Below, piece by piece: positions 18,555 to 27,973 of a DNA stretch of 64,000 nt. The number at the start of each line of letters is the position of its first letter. Position 1 is the first letter of the stretch. Source of the DNA: Pseudacidovorax sp. (GTDB lineage Bacteria > Pseudomonadota > Gammaproteobacteria > Burkholderiales > Burkholderiaceae_C). The stretch is taken from positions 1-64,000 of the forward strand of contig NZ_JAGOPN010000006.1 of NCBI RefSeq assembly GCF_017991995.1. Direction: 5' to 3'. Under the pieces are notes generated by a model that saw only the letters and a list, made by a program, of their open reading frames with translations, did no database searches and had not been told where the DNA came from. Position numbers and translations under genes: made by a program.

Positions 18555-18954
18555 CGGTGGGAAGACGTGAACCTGCGCGCCGGCACGATGCGCGTGCACC
18601 GGGCGCGTGCTGACCGAGGACAGGGCCCGCACCAAGACCACACCGCGAGCGGCTGGTGGAGCTCAACCACCGCGCTACATCGATGAGCGGTCGCAACGCC
18701 GCGCTTGGCTGCAAGCCCGGCTGGCGGCAGGTGTGCGCTATCGCCCGCCCAAGGAATGCCGCGACACCAGCGTCACCATCGCACTGATGGCAGGCGCGAA
18801 TCCTGTCTGGGTGGCCATGCAGCATGGGCACTCTGTGCCGGTGATGATGCGCGACTACGCCAAGTGGATTCCGTCAGCCGACCGGGGTGCGAACCTGGCC
18901 GCGTTGAATGCGACGCTGGCCCGTTCGACGGAGGGCGCGGAGCCCCCGGATTGA
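18555..18954 (+). pseudogene. Decayed phage-type integrase (tyrosine recombinase) C-terminus
   Basis: Pieces of an integrase are visible in different frames: WEDVNLRAGTMRVHRAR from 18558, TEDRARTKTTPR after 18607, ERLVELNHRA near 18650, and from about 18690 to the stop a longer run with YRPPKECRDTSVTIALMAGANPVWVAMQHGHS and DYAKWIP. The last corresponds to box II and the nucleophile region of tyrosine recombinases, but the usual RHT is changed to RDT and at least two frameshifts occur. No N-terminal domain is present upstream. It ends about 95 bp from the 3' end of tRNA-Ser, a usual integration target. Confidence 0.75.
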
Positions 18955-19001
18955 TCGATTTAGGACAAATTTGGGACTAGCGGCAGCAGCCGGCCAGCCA
19001 G

Positions 19002-19034
19002 AAATGAAAAAAGCCGTTGAAGATCAACGGCTTT
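19002..19034 (-). terminator. Intrinsic terminator of the tRNA-Ser/lysC unit
   Basis: An 11-bp stem, AAAGCCGTTGA (19010-19020) with TCAACGGCTTT (19024-19034), has an AGA loop and is followed on the minus strand by a T-run (TTTTTTC). It lies 15 bp downstream of the tRNA 3' end. Confidence 0.88.
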
Positions 19035-19048
19035 CTATGCGAAGGGCT

Positions 19049-19141
19049 TGGCGGAAACGGAGGGATTCGAACCCTCGATGAGGCTCTACACCCCATACTC
19101 CCTTAGCAGGGGAGCACCTTCGGCCACTCGGTCACGTTTCC
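19049..19141 (-). tRNA. tRNA-Ser (anticodon GCU)
   Basis: Read on the minus strand, the 93-base sequence begins GGAAACG and ends CGTTTCCGCCA, closing a 7-bp acceptor stem with an encoded CCA. The anticodon loop CTGCTAA gives GCU, decoding AGC/AGU serine codons. It has a long variable arm (GTATGGGGTGTAGAGCCTC region) and T-loop GGTTCGAATCC, as expected for tRNA-Ser. It lies 71 bp after lysC on the same strand. Confidence 0.97.
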
Positions 19142-19212
19142 AGTGCGCTAGGCAGACCATGATTATGCCATCAAATCTGCCCCGTTCGACCCCGAAGGCC
19201 GCGCGTTGCGCA

Positions 19213-20481
19213 TTAATTTGCAGGCTGGTCCAGGTCAAAGGCCTTGTGCAGCGCGCGCACGGCCAGTTCCATGTACTTCTCGTCGATCACGACCGAGGTC
19301 TTGATCTCGCTGGTGGAGATCATCTGGATGTTGATGCCCTCCTCGCTCAGCACGCGGAACATCTTGCTGGCCACGCCCACATGGCTGCGCATGCCGATGC
19401 CGACGATGCTGACCTTGCAGATCTTGGTGTCGCCCACGATGTCGGCCGCGCCCAGCGTGGGCAACACCTTGGTCTTGAGCAGGTCCACCGTGCGCGCAAA
19501 CTCGGCGCGATTGACGGTGAAACTGAAGTCGGTCTTGCCGTCCTTGGAGAGGTTCTGGATGATCACATCCACCTCGATGTTGGCGTCGGCCACCGCGCCC
19601 AGGATGTGGTACGCGATGCCCGGCTTGTCGGGCACGCCCAGGACGGAGATCTTGGCTTCGTCGCGGCTGAAAGCGATGCCGGACACGACGGCTTGTTCCA
19701 TGGTTTCGTCTTCCTCGAAGGTGATCAGAGTGCCCGACACGGCCTCTTCATTGATGTCGATGTCCCAGGGCGTGAAGCTGGAGAGCACGCGCAGCGGCAC
19801 GCGGTACTTGCCGGCGAACTCCACCGAGCGGATCTGCAGCACCTTGGAGCCCAGGCTCGCCATCTCCAGCATCTCTTCGAAGCTGATCTTGGCCAGGCGG
19901 CGCGCATCGGGCTCGACGCGCGGGTCCGTCGTGTAGACGCCATCGACATCGGTGTAGATCAGGCATTCGTCCGCCTTCATGGCGGCGGCGATGGCCACGG
20001 CCGAGGTGTCGCTGCCGCCACGACCCAGCGTGGTGATGTTGCCCAGTTCGTCCACGCCTTGGAAGCCGGTGACGACGACCACGCGGCCCGCGTCCAAGTC
20101 GGCGCGTACGCGCTCGTCGTCGATGCGCTCGATGCGGGCCTTGGTGTAGCTGCTGTCGGTCTGCACGCCCATCTGCCAGCCGGTGTAGCTCACGGCCTCC
20201 ACGCCTTCGCTTTGAAGCGCAATGGCCAGCAAGGCCGACGAGGCCTGCTCGCCGGTCGCGGCCAGCATGTCCAATTCGCGGTTGTAGGGCGTGGTGGGCT
20301 TGGCCGGGGCCAGTTCCTTGGCCAGGCCCAGCAGGCGGTTGGTCTCGCCACTCATGGCGCTGGGGACCACCACCATGCGATGGCCTGCGCGCGCCCATTT
20401 GGCGACGCGCTTGGCGACATTGCGGATGCGCTCGGTCGAGCCCATCGACGTGCCGCCGTACTTGTGAACGATCAATGCCAT
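19213..20481 (-). CDS. lysC: Aspartate kinase
   Basis: Aspartate kinase (422 residues) phosphorylates aspartate in the first step towards lysine, threonine, methionine and diaminopimelate. The N-terminal kinase domain has KYGGTSMGS (residues 7-15) and GFQGVDELGNITTLGRGGSDTSA. The C-terminal half contains two ACT domains (for example VLGVPDKPGIAYHILG and VSIVGIGMRSHVGVASKMF) that bind feedback inhibitors. Length is normal. It is preceded by tilS on the same strand (96-bp gap) and followed by tRNA-Ser. Confidence 0.97.
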   Translation of the reverse strand: MALIVHKYGGTSMGSTERIRNVAKRVAKWARAGHRMVVVPSAMSGETNRLLGLAKELAPAKPTTPYNRELDMLAATGEQASSALLAIALQSEGVEAVSYTGWQMGVQTDSSYTKARIERIDDERVRADLDAGRVVVVTGFQGVDELGNITTLGRGGSDTSAVAIAAAMKADECLIYTDVDGVYTTDPRVEPDARRLAKISFEEMLEMASLGSKVLQIRSVEFAGKYRVPLRVLSSFTPWDIDINEEAVSGTLITFEEDETMEQAVVSGIAFSRDEAKISVLGVPDKPGIAYHILGAVADANIEVDVIIQNLSKDGKTDFSFTVNRAEFARTVDLLKTKVLPTLGAADIVGDTKICKVSIVGIGMRSHVGVASKMFRVLSEEGINIQMISTSEIKTSVVIDEKYMELAVRALHKAFDLDQPAN

Positions 20482-20577
20482 GGGTGAGATGTCGGAAGAA
20501 AAGTGAGTCGCCTGGTCGGCGTCGCCCGGGATGGCGGGCCTTCAGAGCGGCCTGCGCGGTGGCGGCCCGGATGCCAT

Positions 20578-21648
20578 TCAGCGCGGGGGCTTCGGCAAGG
20601 GCGCGCCATTGTACCAACGCAGGGCGTCGCCTTCGCGCACCACCTGGCCGCTGCCGGCCTTGAGATGGATACGGTGGCCACGCGTGGTGCAGTCGGCGAT
20701 CTGGTCCAGCAGTTCGTCGATCTGACGGGCCGCCGGCGCACGGCCGGCGGCCTGCGCCAGCCAGGCCCGCAATGCATTGGCCTGCCGGCTTCGCGGCAGC
20801 GCCTGCAGCGCGCGGATGCGGGGTGGCGTGCCCGTCTGGTCCAGGTCGGCACGGGCGATGTTGGCCAGCAGTTCCTGCGCCTGGGCTGCGTGCCGCGCAC
20901 TGCGGGCGAAGGTTTCGCGGAACTGCGGGAAGGCGGCGGCCAGCGCGGGCAGCACCTGCTGGCGGATGCGGTTGCGCGTGTAGCGCGCATCGGCATTGGT
21001 GGGGTCGTCGACCCAGCTTTCGCCGCGGGCGCGCAGCCAGGCGCGCAGGGTGTCGGGCGGCAGGTCCAGGAAGGGCCGGTGCCAGCGCAGGCCGGCACGC
21101 TCGGCCATGCGCGGCATGGCGGCCAAGCCCGGCAGACCGGCACCGCGCGACAGGGCGAGGATCAGCGTCTCGATCTGGTCGTCGGCATGGTGACCCAGCA
21201 CGATGTCCTGCACAGCGCGGGGCCCGTCGCCGGTCGGGGCAGGTTCCACGGCCTTGGCCTCACCCGACGCGTTCTGGACGAAGTCACCGTCCGCGCTGGC
21301 CAGCGCGGCAAGCGCCCGGTAGCGCCCCAGCCGCGCCACCTCTTCCGGGCTTTCGCCAGCCTGCGCTCGCGCGTCGATCCGGCCCACCCGCAACGGCACC
21401 TGCCAGCGTTCGCAAAGCGCGGCGCAATGGCGCTCGAAGATATCGGCCGCCGCCTGCAGCCCGTGATTGACGTGCAGCGCCACCACCTGGCCCGGCCAAC
21501 GGCGCGCGCAGGCGACCAGCAGCGCCGTCGAGTCGGCACCGCCGCTCAAGGCGACGCCCAGCGGCAGGCGCGGCGTGAGCGCGGCGACGGCTGCCTCGAC
21601 GCCACCCGGGGGAACCCCTGCCCCCCCTGGCGCTCCAACTGCGCTCAT
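20578..21648 (-). CDS. tilS: tRNA(Ile)-lysidine synthetase
   Basis: TilS converts C34 of the CAU-anticodon tRNA-Ile to lysidine so that it reads AUA. The 356-residue protein has the PP-loop SGGADSTALLVACARRW (near residue 33), HVNHGLQ, GHHADDQIETLILALSRGAGLPGL and the downstream YTRNRIRQQVLP segment. I chose ATG 21648 (MSAVGAPGG); the frame remains open upstream but those residues are antisense to the YkvA-like gene. A run of seven Cs/Gs near 21620-21627 lies close to the start. Confidence 0.93.
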   Translation of the reverse strand: MSAVGAPGGAGVPPGGVEAAVAALTPRLPLGVALSGGADSTALLVACARRWPGQVVALHVNHGLQAAADIFERHCAALCERWQVPLRVGRIDARAQAGESPEEVARLGRYRALAALASADGDFVQNASGEAKAVEPAPTGDGPRAVQDIVLGHHADDQIETLILALSRGAGLPGLAAMPRMAERAGLRWHRPFLDLPPDTLRAWLRARGESWVDDPTNADARYTRNRIRQQVLPALAAAFPQFRETFARSARHAAQAQELLANIARADLDQTGTPPRIRALQALPRSRQANALRAWLAQAAGRAPAARQIDELLDQIADCTTRGHRIHLKAGSGQVVREGDALRWYNGAPLPKPPR

Positions 21649-21696
21649 GGCCGCCGCATTCCCGCGCCGGCCGCACCCGGACCGAGGAGTTGCCGA

Positions 21697-21978
21697 ATGT
21701 GGAAGTTGGGACGACTGTGGTGGGCGATGCGCAAGGAGCTCCTGCTGGCCTGGGCCGTCCTGCGCGACGGGCGCTCGCCGTGGGGCGCCAAGCTGGCCGT
21801 GCTCGCTGCGGCGGCGTACCTGATCAGCCCCCTGGACCTGATCACGGATGCCGTACCGTTGCTGGGCTGGCTGGACGACGGCATCGTGGTGTTCCTGCTG
21901 TTGCGGCTGTCGCAGAAGCTGCTGCCGCCCGGACTGAGCGAAGCGCTCAAAGCGCGCGGTGCAACACGTCGGCGGTGA
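21697..21978 (+). CDS. YkvA-like DUF1232 membrane protein
   Basis: This 93-residue protein has a hydrophobic segment (KLAVLAAAAYLISPLDLITD, residues 33-52) with the DUF1232 signature YLISPLDLITDAVPLLGWLDD. The family is of unknown function and predicted to be membrane-associated. A GAGGAG site at 21683-21688 precedes the ATG. It is divergent from tilS (48 bp apart) and convergent with accA, so it forms its own unit. Confidence 0.88.
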   Translation: MWKLGRLWWAMRKELLLAWAVLRDGRSPWGAKLAVLAAAAYLISPLDLITDAVPLLGWLDDGIVVFLLLRLSQKLLPPGLSEALKARGATRRR

Positions 21979-22035
21979 CGCGCACGGCCGCATGCATGAA
22001 AATGGGAGCCGCCCTGCTGCGCGTCAACTCGGAAC

Positions 22036-23016
22036 TCAGCGCCCGGCGTCAACCTTCGTGTCGGCGAAGCGCCCGTAGCTCTGAATGCGGTCATAGCGAC
22101 GTTCCAGCAGTTCGCGCGGCTTGAGGTCCACCACCTGGCGCACCGCCTCGGTCAGCGCGCGCTTGAGGAAGGACGCCATCTGCCGATGGTCGCGGTGCGC
22201 CCCGCCCACCGGTTCGTTGACGATCTTGTCGACCAGGCCCAGCGCCTTGAGGCGGTGCGCCGTGATGCCCAGCGCGTCCGCCGCGTCCTGCGCCCGGTCT
22301 GCGGTCTTCCAGAGGATGGAGGCGCAGCCCTCGGGGCTGATCACCGAATACACCGAGTACTGCAGCATCAGAACCTGATCCGCCACCGAGATGGCCAGGG
22401 CACCGCCGGAGCCGCCCTCGCCGATGATGGTGGTGAAGATCGGCACTTCGAGCTGCGCCATCTCGAAAATGTTGCGGCCGATGGCCTCGGACTGGCCGCG
22501 CTCCTCGGCATCGATGCCGGGATACGCACCCGGCGTATCGACGAAGGTGAAGACCGGTAGCTTGAACTTCTCGGCCGTCTTCATCAGGCGCAGCGCCTTG
22601 CGATAGCCCTCGGGCTTGCTCATGCCGAAGTTGCGCGCGGTGCGCTCCTTGGTGTCGCGGCCCTTCTGGTGGCCCAGCACCATGCAGGGCATGCCGTTGA
22701 AGCGCGCCAGACCGCCCACGATCGACAGGTCGTCCGCGAAATGCCGGTCGCCGTGCAACTCCACGAAGTCGGTGAACATCTCGTTCACATAGTCCAGCGT
22801 ATACGGCCGCTCGGGGTGGCGCGCGATCTTGGTGATCTGCCAGGGCGTGAGGCTGCTGTAGATCTCCTTGGTCAGTTGCTGGCTCTTCTTGCCAAGTTGG
22901 TCGATCTCTTCCGAGATGTCGACTGCCGATTCGCTCTGCACATAGCGCAGTTCTTCGATCTTGCTTTCGAGTTCGGCAATGGGTTGCTCGAAGTCGAGGA
23001 AGCTACGTTTTGCCAA
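22036..23016 (-). CDS. accA: Acetyl-CoA carboxylase carboxyltransferase subunit alpha
   Basis: AccA (326 residues) with AccD transfers the carboxyl group from biotin to acetyl-CoA, giving malonyl-CoA for fatty-acid synthesis. The N-terminus [15 protein letters not shown] and the carboxyltransferase segments [30 protein letters not shown] and [17 protein letters not shown] are all present. An AGGAGTAGATCTTGGC arrangement precedes the ATG. It is the last gene of the cysS-alkA-accA cluster and starts 17 bp after alkA. Confidence 0.97.
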   Translation of the reverse strand: MAKRSFLDFEQPIAELESKIEELRYVQSESAVDISEEIDQLGKKSQQLTKEIYSSLTPWQITKIARHPERPYTLDYVNEMFTDFVELHGDRHFADDLSIVGGLARFNGMPCMVLGHQKGRDTKERTARNFGMSKPEGYRKALRLMKTAEKFKLPVFTFVDTPGAYPGIDAEERGQSEAIGRNIFEMAQLEVPIFTTIIGEGGSGGALAISVADQVLMLQYSVYSVISPEGCASILWKTADRAQDAADALGITAHRLKALGLVDKIVNEPVGGAHRDHRQMASFLKRALTEAVRQVVDLKPRELLERRYDRIQSYGRFADTKVDAGR

Positions 23017-23033
23017 GATCTACTCCTGTGAAG

Positions 23034-23684
23034 TCAATAGGCCACGGGCAGGGGCTCGAGCGAGCGCCAAATGTACCAAGTGGCCACACTGCAATAAGGG
23101 GCCCAGGCGACGGCCACCTCGCGCGCATCGCTGCGGCTGACGGGGTCGCCCGAGAAATACTGCTGGCTGATGCCGGCGATGAGGCTGGCGTCGTCCAGCG
23201 GCAGGATGTTGGGGCGCAACAGATGGAAGATGAGGAACATCTCCGCCGTCCACCGGCCGATGCCGCGGATGGCCACGAGCTCCGCGATGATCATCTCGTC
23301 GGCCATGTCCTTCCAGGCGTCGACGTGCACGGTACCGCCGTCGAAGTGCAGCGCCAGGTCGACCAAGTACTCCACCTTGCGCGCCGAGAGGCCCGCGGCA
23401 CGCATGTCGTCCACCTTCAGCTTGAGCACGTTCGCGGGCGTCATGCGGCGCGGCAGCTTTTCGAAGCGCTCCCACACCGATTGCGCCGCCTTCACCGAGA
23501 TCTGCTGGCCCACGATGCTGCGCGCCAGCGTGGTGAAGGCGTCGCCGCGCGACTGAAGGCGTGCATCGCCGAATTGCGGGATCAGCCGGCGCATCACGCG
23601 GTCCTTCTTGACCAGGTGGCGGCAGGCCTCCTCCCAGTAGTCGGGCGTGATGAATTCCGGATCCTGCGGGCGCGGAGCAGCCAT
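23034..23684 (-). CDS. DNA-3-methyladenine glycosylase II (AlkA/HhH family)
   Basis: The protein (216 residues from ATG 23684; a GTG at 23708 would add eight) belongs to the HhH-GPD superfamily and should excise alkylated bases. The helix-hairpin-helix VAIRGIGRWTAEMFLIFHL and the downstream catalytic aspartate in LPLDDASL are visible, as is SIVGQQISVKAA near residue 65. There is no iron-sulfur cysteine cluster, which separates it from Nth/MutY. It starts 27 bp after the cysS stop. The window therefore contains two alkylation glycosylases, this one and Tag. Confidence 0.88.
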   Translation of the reverse strand: MAAPRPQDPEFITPDYWEEACRHLVKKDRVMRRLIPQFGDARLQSRGDAFTTLARSIVGQQISVKAAQSVWERFEKLPRRMTPANVLKLKVDDMRAAGLSARKVEYLVDLALHFDGGTVHVDAWKDMADEMIIAELVAIRGIGRWTAEMFLIFHLLRPNILPLDDASLIAGISQQYFSGDPVSRSDAREVAVAWAPYCSVATWYIWRSLEPLPVAY

Positions 23685-23711
23685 GGCCAGGGTTGCCGTC
23701 CTGTCCACCGA

Positions 23712-25091
23712 TTACTGGGCCGCGGCCCAGGTGGTGCCCGTGGGACCGTCCTTGAGCACGACGCCCTGGGCGAGCAGATCGTTGCGGATGCGGTCGGCCT
23801 CGGCGAAGTTCTTGGCCGCCTTGGCCGCGGCGCGCTCCGCGATGCGCGCCTGGATGGCCGCGTCGTCAAGCCCCGCACCGGCCTGCAGGTAGGCACGCGG
23901 CTCGGTCTGCAGCAGGCCCAGCGTGCCGGCCAGCGCCTTGAGCAGGCCGGCCGTCTGTGCGGAACGGGTGCGGTTGGCCTCGGCAGCCAGTTCGAAGAGC
24001 ACGGCGACCGCCTCGGGCGTGCCAAAGTCCTCGTCCATGGCGGCCTTGAAGCGTGCGGCATGGGGGTCTTGCCAATCGATCTCTGCCACCTCCACCGGCG
24101 GAACTCCGTCGAGTGCCGTATAGAGGCGGCGCAACGCGTTGCGCGCATCGTCCAAGTGCACGTCGCTGTAGTTGAGGTCGCTGCGGTAATGCGCGCGCAC
24201 GATGAAGAAACGCAGCGTCTCGGCGTCGTACTTCTTCAGCACGTCGCGGATCGTGAAGAAGTTGCCCAGGCTCTTGGACATCTTCTCGTTGTCGATGTTG
24301 ATGAAGCCGTTGTGCATCCACTTCATCGCGAAGGTCTTGCCCGTGGCGCCTTCGCTCTGCGCGATCTCGTTTTCGTGGTGCGGGAACTGAAGGTCGGCAC
24401 CGCCGCCATGGATATCGAAGGTCTCGCCGAGCAGGTCGCAGGCCATGGCCGAGCATTCGATGTGCCAGCCGGGACGGCCGGTGCCGAAGGGGCTCTCCCA
24501 CTTGGCCTCGGCGGGCTCGGTGGGCTTGGCACTCTTCCAGAGCACGGGGTCGAGCGGGTCTTCCTTGCCCTCGGCCACGGCCACGCGGTTGCCGGCGTGA
24601 AGCTCGTCGAGCGACTTGCCCGACAGCTTGCCGTAGCCCGGGAACTTGCGCACCGCATAGTTCACGTCGCCATCGGCCGAGCGATAGGCCAGGCCCTTGC
24701 GTTCCAGTGTCTCGATCATCGACAGCATCTGGGGGATGTAGTCTGTGGCGCGCGGGTCATGCGTGGGCCGCTCGACGCCCAGCGAGTCGGTGTCCTCGTA
24801 CATCGCGTCGATCATCCGGCCAGTGAGGGCCTTGAGCGTTTCGCCGTTCTCCACTGCGCGGCGAATGATCTTGTCGTCGATGTCGGTGATGTTTCGCACG
24901 TAGGTCACGCGCCAGCCGCGGGCCTTGAACCAGCGCTGCACCACGTCGAAGGCGATCATCGAACGGGCATGACCCACGTGGCAGAAGTCGTAGACCGTGA
25001 TGCCGCACACGTACATCCGTACATGGCCCGCCTCCAGCGGCGAAAATTCCTCCAGTGCACGCGTGAGCGTGTTGTAGATACGCAGGGTCAT
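23712..25091 (-). CDS. cysS: Cysteinyl-tRNA synthetase
   Basis: CysRS (459 residues) charges tRNA-Cys. The class I motifs are HVGHARS (near residue 36) and KMSKS in [13 protein letters not shown]. Zinc ligands are in [19 protein letters not shown] and [16 protein letters not shown] chose ATG 25091 ([11 protein letters not shown]), which matches the usual family start; the frame is open upstream but those residues show no resemblance. It heads the cysS-alkA-accA cluster. Confidence 0.97.
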   Translation of the reverse strand: MTLRIYNTLTRALEEFSPLEAGHVRMYVCGITVYDFCHVGHARSMIAFDVVQRWFKARGWRVTYVRNITDIDDKIIRRAVENGETLKALTGRMIDAMYEDTDSLGVERPTHDPRATDYIPQMLSMIETLERKGLAYRSADGDVNYAVRKFPGYGKLSGKSLDELHAGNRVAVAEGKEDPLDPVLWKSAKPTEPAEAKWESPFGTGRPGWHIECSAMACDLLGETFDIHGGGADLQFPHHENEIAQSEGATGKTFAMKWMHNGFINIDNEKMSKSLGNFFTIRDVLKKYDAETLRFFIVRAHYRSDLNYSDVHLDDARNALRRLYTALDGVPPVEVAEIDWQDPHAARFKAAMDEDFGTPEAVAVLFELAAEANRTRSAQTAGLLKALAGTLGLLQTEPRAYLQAGAGLDDAAIQARIAERAAAKAAKNFAEADRIRNDLLAQGVVLKDGPTGTTWAAAQ

Positions 25092-25190
25092 GGAAATCGG
25101 AATGGGCGCCGTTGAAAGGTGGCGCCGGCCTGGGGAGTCGATCATGCGCCGCCGCGGGCGCACTGCCAAGGGCTTCGGACAACCCGTGGC

Positions 25191-25196
25191 TACAAT
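25191..25196 (+). promoter_or_regulatory. Candidate -10 element of the TPR/ppi unit
   Basis: TACAAT stands in a GGCTACAATCCGG context about 100 bp before the TPR gene. No -35 hexamer is found at 16-18 bp, so it is only a tentative start site. Confidence 0.35.
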
Positions 25197-25295
25197 CCGG
25201 CAAGTATAAACGGCCCCTGCGCAGCGCCTTTTTCAGAGGCGGCTGCCGCATCCAACCACGCCGGGGCGCACTCGCGGTCCGGCCTCACTCGCTCC

Positions 25296-25886
25296 ATGAC
25301 GCACGCCGCATCCCCCGTCGCCCGTTCCCTGCTCCGCGCTGCCCTGGCCTGCCTGTTGGTCGCAGGGGCCGGCACGGCCCTGGCCGACGACTACGCCGAC
25401 GTCAACGCGCTGCTGCGCGCGGGCAAGGCCGCAGAGGCGCTCGACAAGGCCGACCGCTACATCGCCGGCAATCCGCGCGACCCGCAGATGCGCTTCCTGC
25501 GCGGCGTGATCCTCAGCGAACAAGGCAAGCCGCAGGACGCGGCCGACACCTTCGTCAAGCTGACGCAGGACTATCCCGAACTGCCCGAGCCCTACAACAA
25601 CCTGGCCGTCATCTACGCCGCCCAGGGCCAGCTCGACAAGGCGCGCGACGCGCTCGACAACGCCCTGCGCCTCAACCCCAACTACGCCGTCGCGCACGAA
25701 AACCTGGGCGATGTCTATGTGCGCCTGGCTGCGCGCCAGTACAACCGCGCGCAATCCTTCGCATCGACCAGTTCCAGCGTCGCGCCCAAGCTGGCGCTGG
25801 TGCGCCAGCTGGTGGACAGCACCGGCAATGCCGCCAACGGCAAGCTGCCCGCGGCCACGCCCGAGCAGCGGCGCATCGCGCGCTGA
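25296..25886 (+). CDS. Secreted tetratricopeptide-repeat protein
   Basis: The 196-residue protein has a signal peptide ([21 protein letters not shown], cleavage near residue 29). The mature part consists of TPR units: [73 protein letters not shown] and [21 protein letters not shown]. Such proteins act as periplasmic scaffolds; the partner is unknown. The start at 25296 is set by the signal peptide. It lies 83 bp before an exported cyclophilin, so both may act in the periplasm. Confidence 0.8.
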   Translation: MTHAASPVARSLLRAALACLLVAGAGTALADDYADVNALLRAGKAAEALDKADRYIAGNPRDPQMRFLRGVILSEQGKPQDAADTFVKLTQDYPELPEPYNNLAVIYAAQGQLDKARDALDNALRLNPNYAVAHENLGDVYVRLAARQYNRAQSFASTSSSVAPKLALVRQLVDSTGNAANGKLPAATPEQRRIAR

Positions 25887-25969
25887 TGCACCATCGGCGC
25901 CCGGCCGGAACCGCCGGGCCAACGGTCGCTCCTATCCCTTTCCGTGACCTCGCAGGGAGTTTTTGCGTG

Positions 25970-26557
25970 ATGTTTTCCCGTTCCACCCTCTTCACCCGCC
26001 GCTGGCTGCTGGCCCTGGCTGCGGCCGCCACCGTACCCACTGCCGCCTGGAGCCAAGCCGCTGCGCCGCGCGTCAAGCTGGCCACCAGTGCTGGCGACAT
26101 CGTGCTGCAGCTCGATCCGGCCAAGGCACCCAAGACCGTCGCCAATTTTCTGCAGTACGTGCAGGAGAAGCATTACGACGGCACCGTGTTCCACCGCGTC
26201 ATCGACGGCTTCATGATCCAGGGCGGCGGCTTCACGCCCGACCTGCGCCAGAAGCCCACGCGTGCACCGATCGCGCTGGAGGCCGACAACGGACTGAAGA
26301 ACGACCGTGGCACCATCGCCATGGCTCGCACCAGCGATCCGAACTCGGCCACGGCCCAGTTCTTCATCAACGTGAAGAACAACGACATGCTCAACGCGCC
26401 CAACCCGGACGGCCATGGCTACGCCGTGTTCGGCAAGGTGGTGTCGGGCATGGACGTGGTCGACAAGATCCGCGCCGTCCCCACCGGTGCCCAGGGCCCG
26501 ATGCGCGACGTGCCGGTCGAGCCCGTCATCATCCGCAGCGCCACGGTGCTGAAGTAA
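25970..26557 (+). CDS. Exported peptidyl-prolyl isomerase (cyclophilin, PpiA-type)
   Basis: This 195-residue cyclophilin catalyses cis-trans isomerisation of proline bonds. A Tat-like or Sec signal peptide ([23 protein letters not shown]) places it in the periplasm. Active-site segments [32 protein letters not shown] and [17 protein letters not shown] are present. A GTG directly before the ATG is also in frame. It precedes its cytosolic paralogue by 41 bp, and the two share long identical stretches, pointing to tandem duplication. Confidence 0.92.
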   Translation: MFSRSTLFTRRWLLALAAAATVPTAAWSQAAAPRVKLATSAGDIVLQLDPAKAPKTVANFLQYVQEKHYDGTVFHRVIDGFMIQGGGFTPDLRQKPTRAPIALEADNGLKNDRGTIAMARTSDPNSATAQFFINVKNNDMLNAPNPDGHGYAVFGKVVSGMDVVDKIRAVPTGAQGPMRDVPVEPVIIRSATVLK

Positions 26558-26598
26558 GCCCGCCCCGCGAGCGCCCTCCCCTTTCTCCAGGAGCCCCC

Positions 26599-27111
26599 AT
26601 GAGCAATCCCAAAGTCGAACTCTCCATCAAGGACCACGGTCCCATCGTCATCGAGCTGGACGCCGAGAAGGCACCCAAGACGGTCGAGAACTTCCTGGCC
26701 TACGTCGCCCAGGGCCATTACGACAACACCATCTTCCATCGCATCATCGACGGCTTCATGATCCAGGGCGGCGGCTTCGAGCCCGGCATGAAGCAGAAGC
26801 CCACGGGCGCCGAGATCACCAACGAGGCCAACAACGGCCTGAAGAACGACATGTACACCGTGGCCATGGCCCGCACCAGCGCGCCCCATTCCGCCACCGC
26901 GCAGTTCTTCATCAACGTCGCCAAGAACGACTTCCTCAACCACACCGCGCCGTCGCAGCAGGGCTGGGGCTATGCCGTATTCGGCAAGGTCGTCTCGGGC
27001 ACCGAGATCGTCGACAAGCTGCGCAAGGTGAAGACGGGCCGCCGTGGCTTCCATGACGACGTGCCCGCGGACGACGTGGTGATCGAAAAGGCCACCGTTC
27101 TGGCCGAGTGA
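26599..27111 (+). CDS. ppiB: Cytoplasmic peptidyl-prolyl isomerase B
   Basis: PpiB (170 residues) is a cyclophilin without a signal peptide. It has [15 protein letters not shown] (near residue 47), [17 protein letters not shown] and [26 protein letters not shown] site precedes the ATG by 6 bases. It sits between the exported cyclophilin and lpxH; the order ppiB-lpxH is common in betaproteobacteria. Confidence 0.95.
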   Translation: MSNPKVELSIKDHGPIVIELDAEKAPKTVENFLAYVAQGHYDNTIFHRIIDGFMIQGGGFEPGMKQKPTGAEITNEANNGLKNDMYTVAMARTSAPHSATAQFFINVAKNDFLNHTAPSQQGWGYAVFGKVVSGTEIVDKLRKVKTGRRGFHDDVPADDVVIEKATVLAE

Positions 27112-27191
27112 TCGCAAGGCGGCATGCACGCAACCGGCCCGTACGCGGATCCCCTCGCCTGCATCGCGGCTGAGCGCCCCGCGCCTGATCG

Positions 27192-27962
27192 ATGACCGCG
27201 CAGGCCGCCTTCACCGAATTCCTCGCGCCGCCCGAGTGGCGCACGGTCGACCTGCTGTCCGACCTGCACCTGCATCCTGCCGAGCCGCAGACCCTCCTGG
27301 CCTGGCGGCAGTACCTGCAGACCTCGCCGGCCGACGCCCTGTTCATCCTGGGCGACCTCTTCGAAGTCTGGGTGGGCGACGATTCCGCCTCCGAGCCCGG
27401 TTTCGAGGCCGACTGCGCCGCCTGGCTCAAGGAAGCGGCGGCGCGCCGGCCGATGTTCTTCATGGCCGGTAACCGGGACTTTCTGCTCGGCCAGGGCTTT
27501 GCCGCCCAGGCCGGCATCCAGCGCGTGCCTGATCCGCTGGTGCTGGTGCTGCATGGCCGGCGCTGGCTGCTCAGCCACGGCGACCTGCTCTGCCTGGAGG
27601 ACCACGAATACCTGGCCTTCCGTGCGCAGGTGCGCAGCCTGGAGTGGCAGCAGAACTTTCTCGCGCAGCCCCTGGAGGAGCGCCGCGCACTCGCCCGCCA
27701 CATGCGCGAACAGAGCGAATCGCGCAAGGCCGATCCACGCGCCGTCTGGGCGGACGTCGATGCCGATGCAGCCGTCGCCTGGCTGCGCAGTGCACACGCC
27801 CAGACCTTGATCCACGGCCATACCCACAAGCCCGGACGGCACGACCTGGGCGACGGCCTGGAACGGCTGGTCCTCAGCGACTGGGACGTGGCTGCCTCAC
27901 CTCCTCGCGCCCAGGTGTTGTGCCTGACGGCGGCCGGCGCGCAGCGCGTCGATCTGCGCTGA
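27192..27962 (+). CDS. lpxH: UDP-2,3-diacylglucosamine diphosphatase
   Basis: LpxH hydrolyses UDP-2,3-diacylglucosamine to lipid X in lipid A synthesis at the inner membrane face. The 256-residue calcineurin-like phosphoesterase shows the metal motifs SDLHL (residues 20-24), GDLFE, GNRDFLLG, SHGD and IHGHTHKP in order. The length is slightly above the E. coli protein (240). The next gene begins 11 bp after the stop. Confidence 0.95.
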   Translation: MTAQAAFTEFLAPPEWRTVDLLSDLHLHPAEPQTLLAWRQYLQTSPADALFILGDLFEVWVGDDSASEPGFEADCAAWLKEAAARRPMFFMAGNRDFLLGQGFAAQAGIQRVPDPLVLVLHGRRWLLSHGDLLCLEDHEYLAFRAQVRSLEWQQNFLAQPLEERRALARHMREQSESRKADPRAVWADVDADAAVAWLRSAHAQTLIHGHTHKPGRHDLGDGLERLVLSDWDVAASPPRAQVLCLTAAGAQRVDLR

Positions 27963-27973
27963 GGCCTCCATCG

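Noticed and set aside
19017-19027. TTGA-AGA-TCAA as an FNR-like box near tRNA-Ser
   Set aside because: The spacer is 3 bp in place of 4 and the sequence is simply the loop end of the intrinsic terminator.
25105-25126. Two GGCGCC palindromes before cysS as a regulatory site or terminator
   Set aside because: GGCGCC is frequent in such GC-rich DNA and no T-run or further symmetry supports a function.
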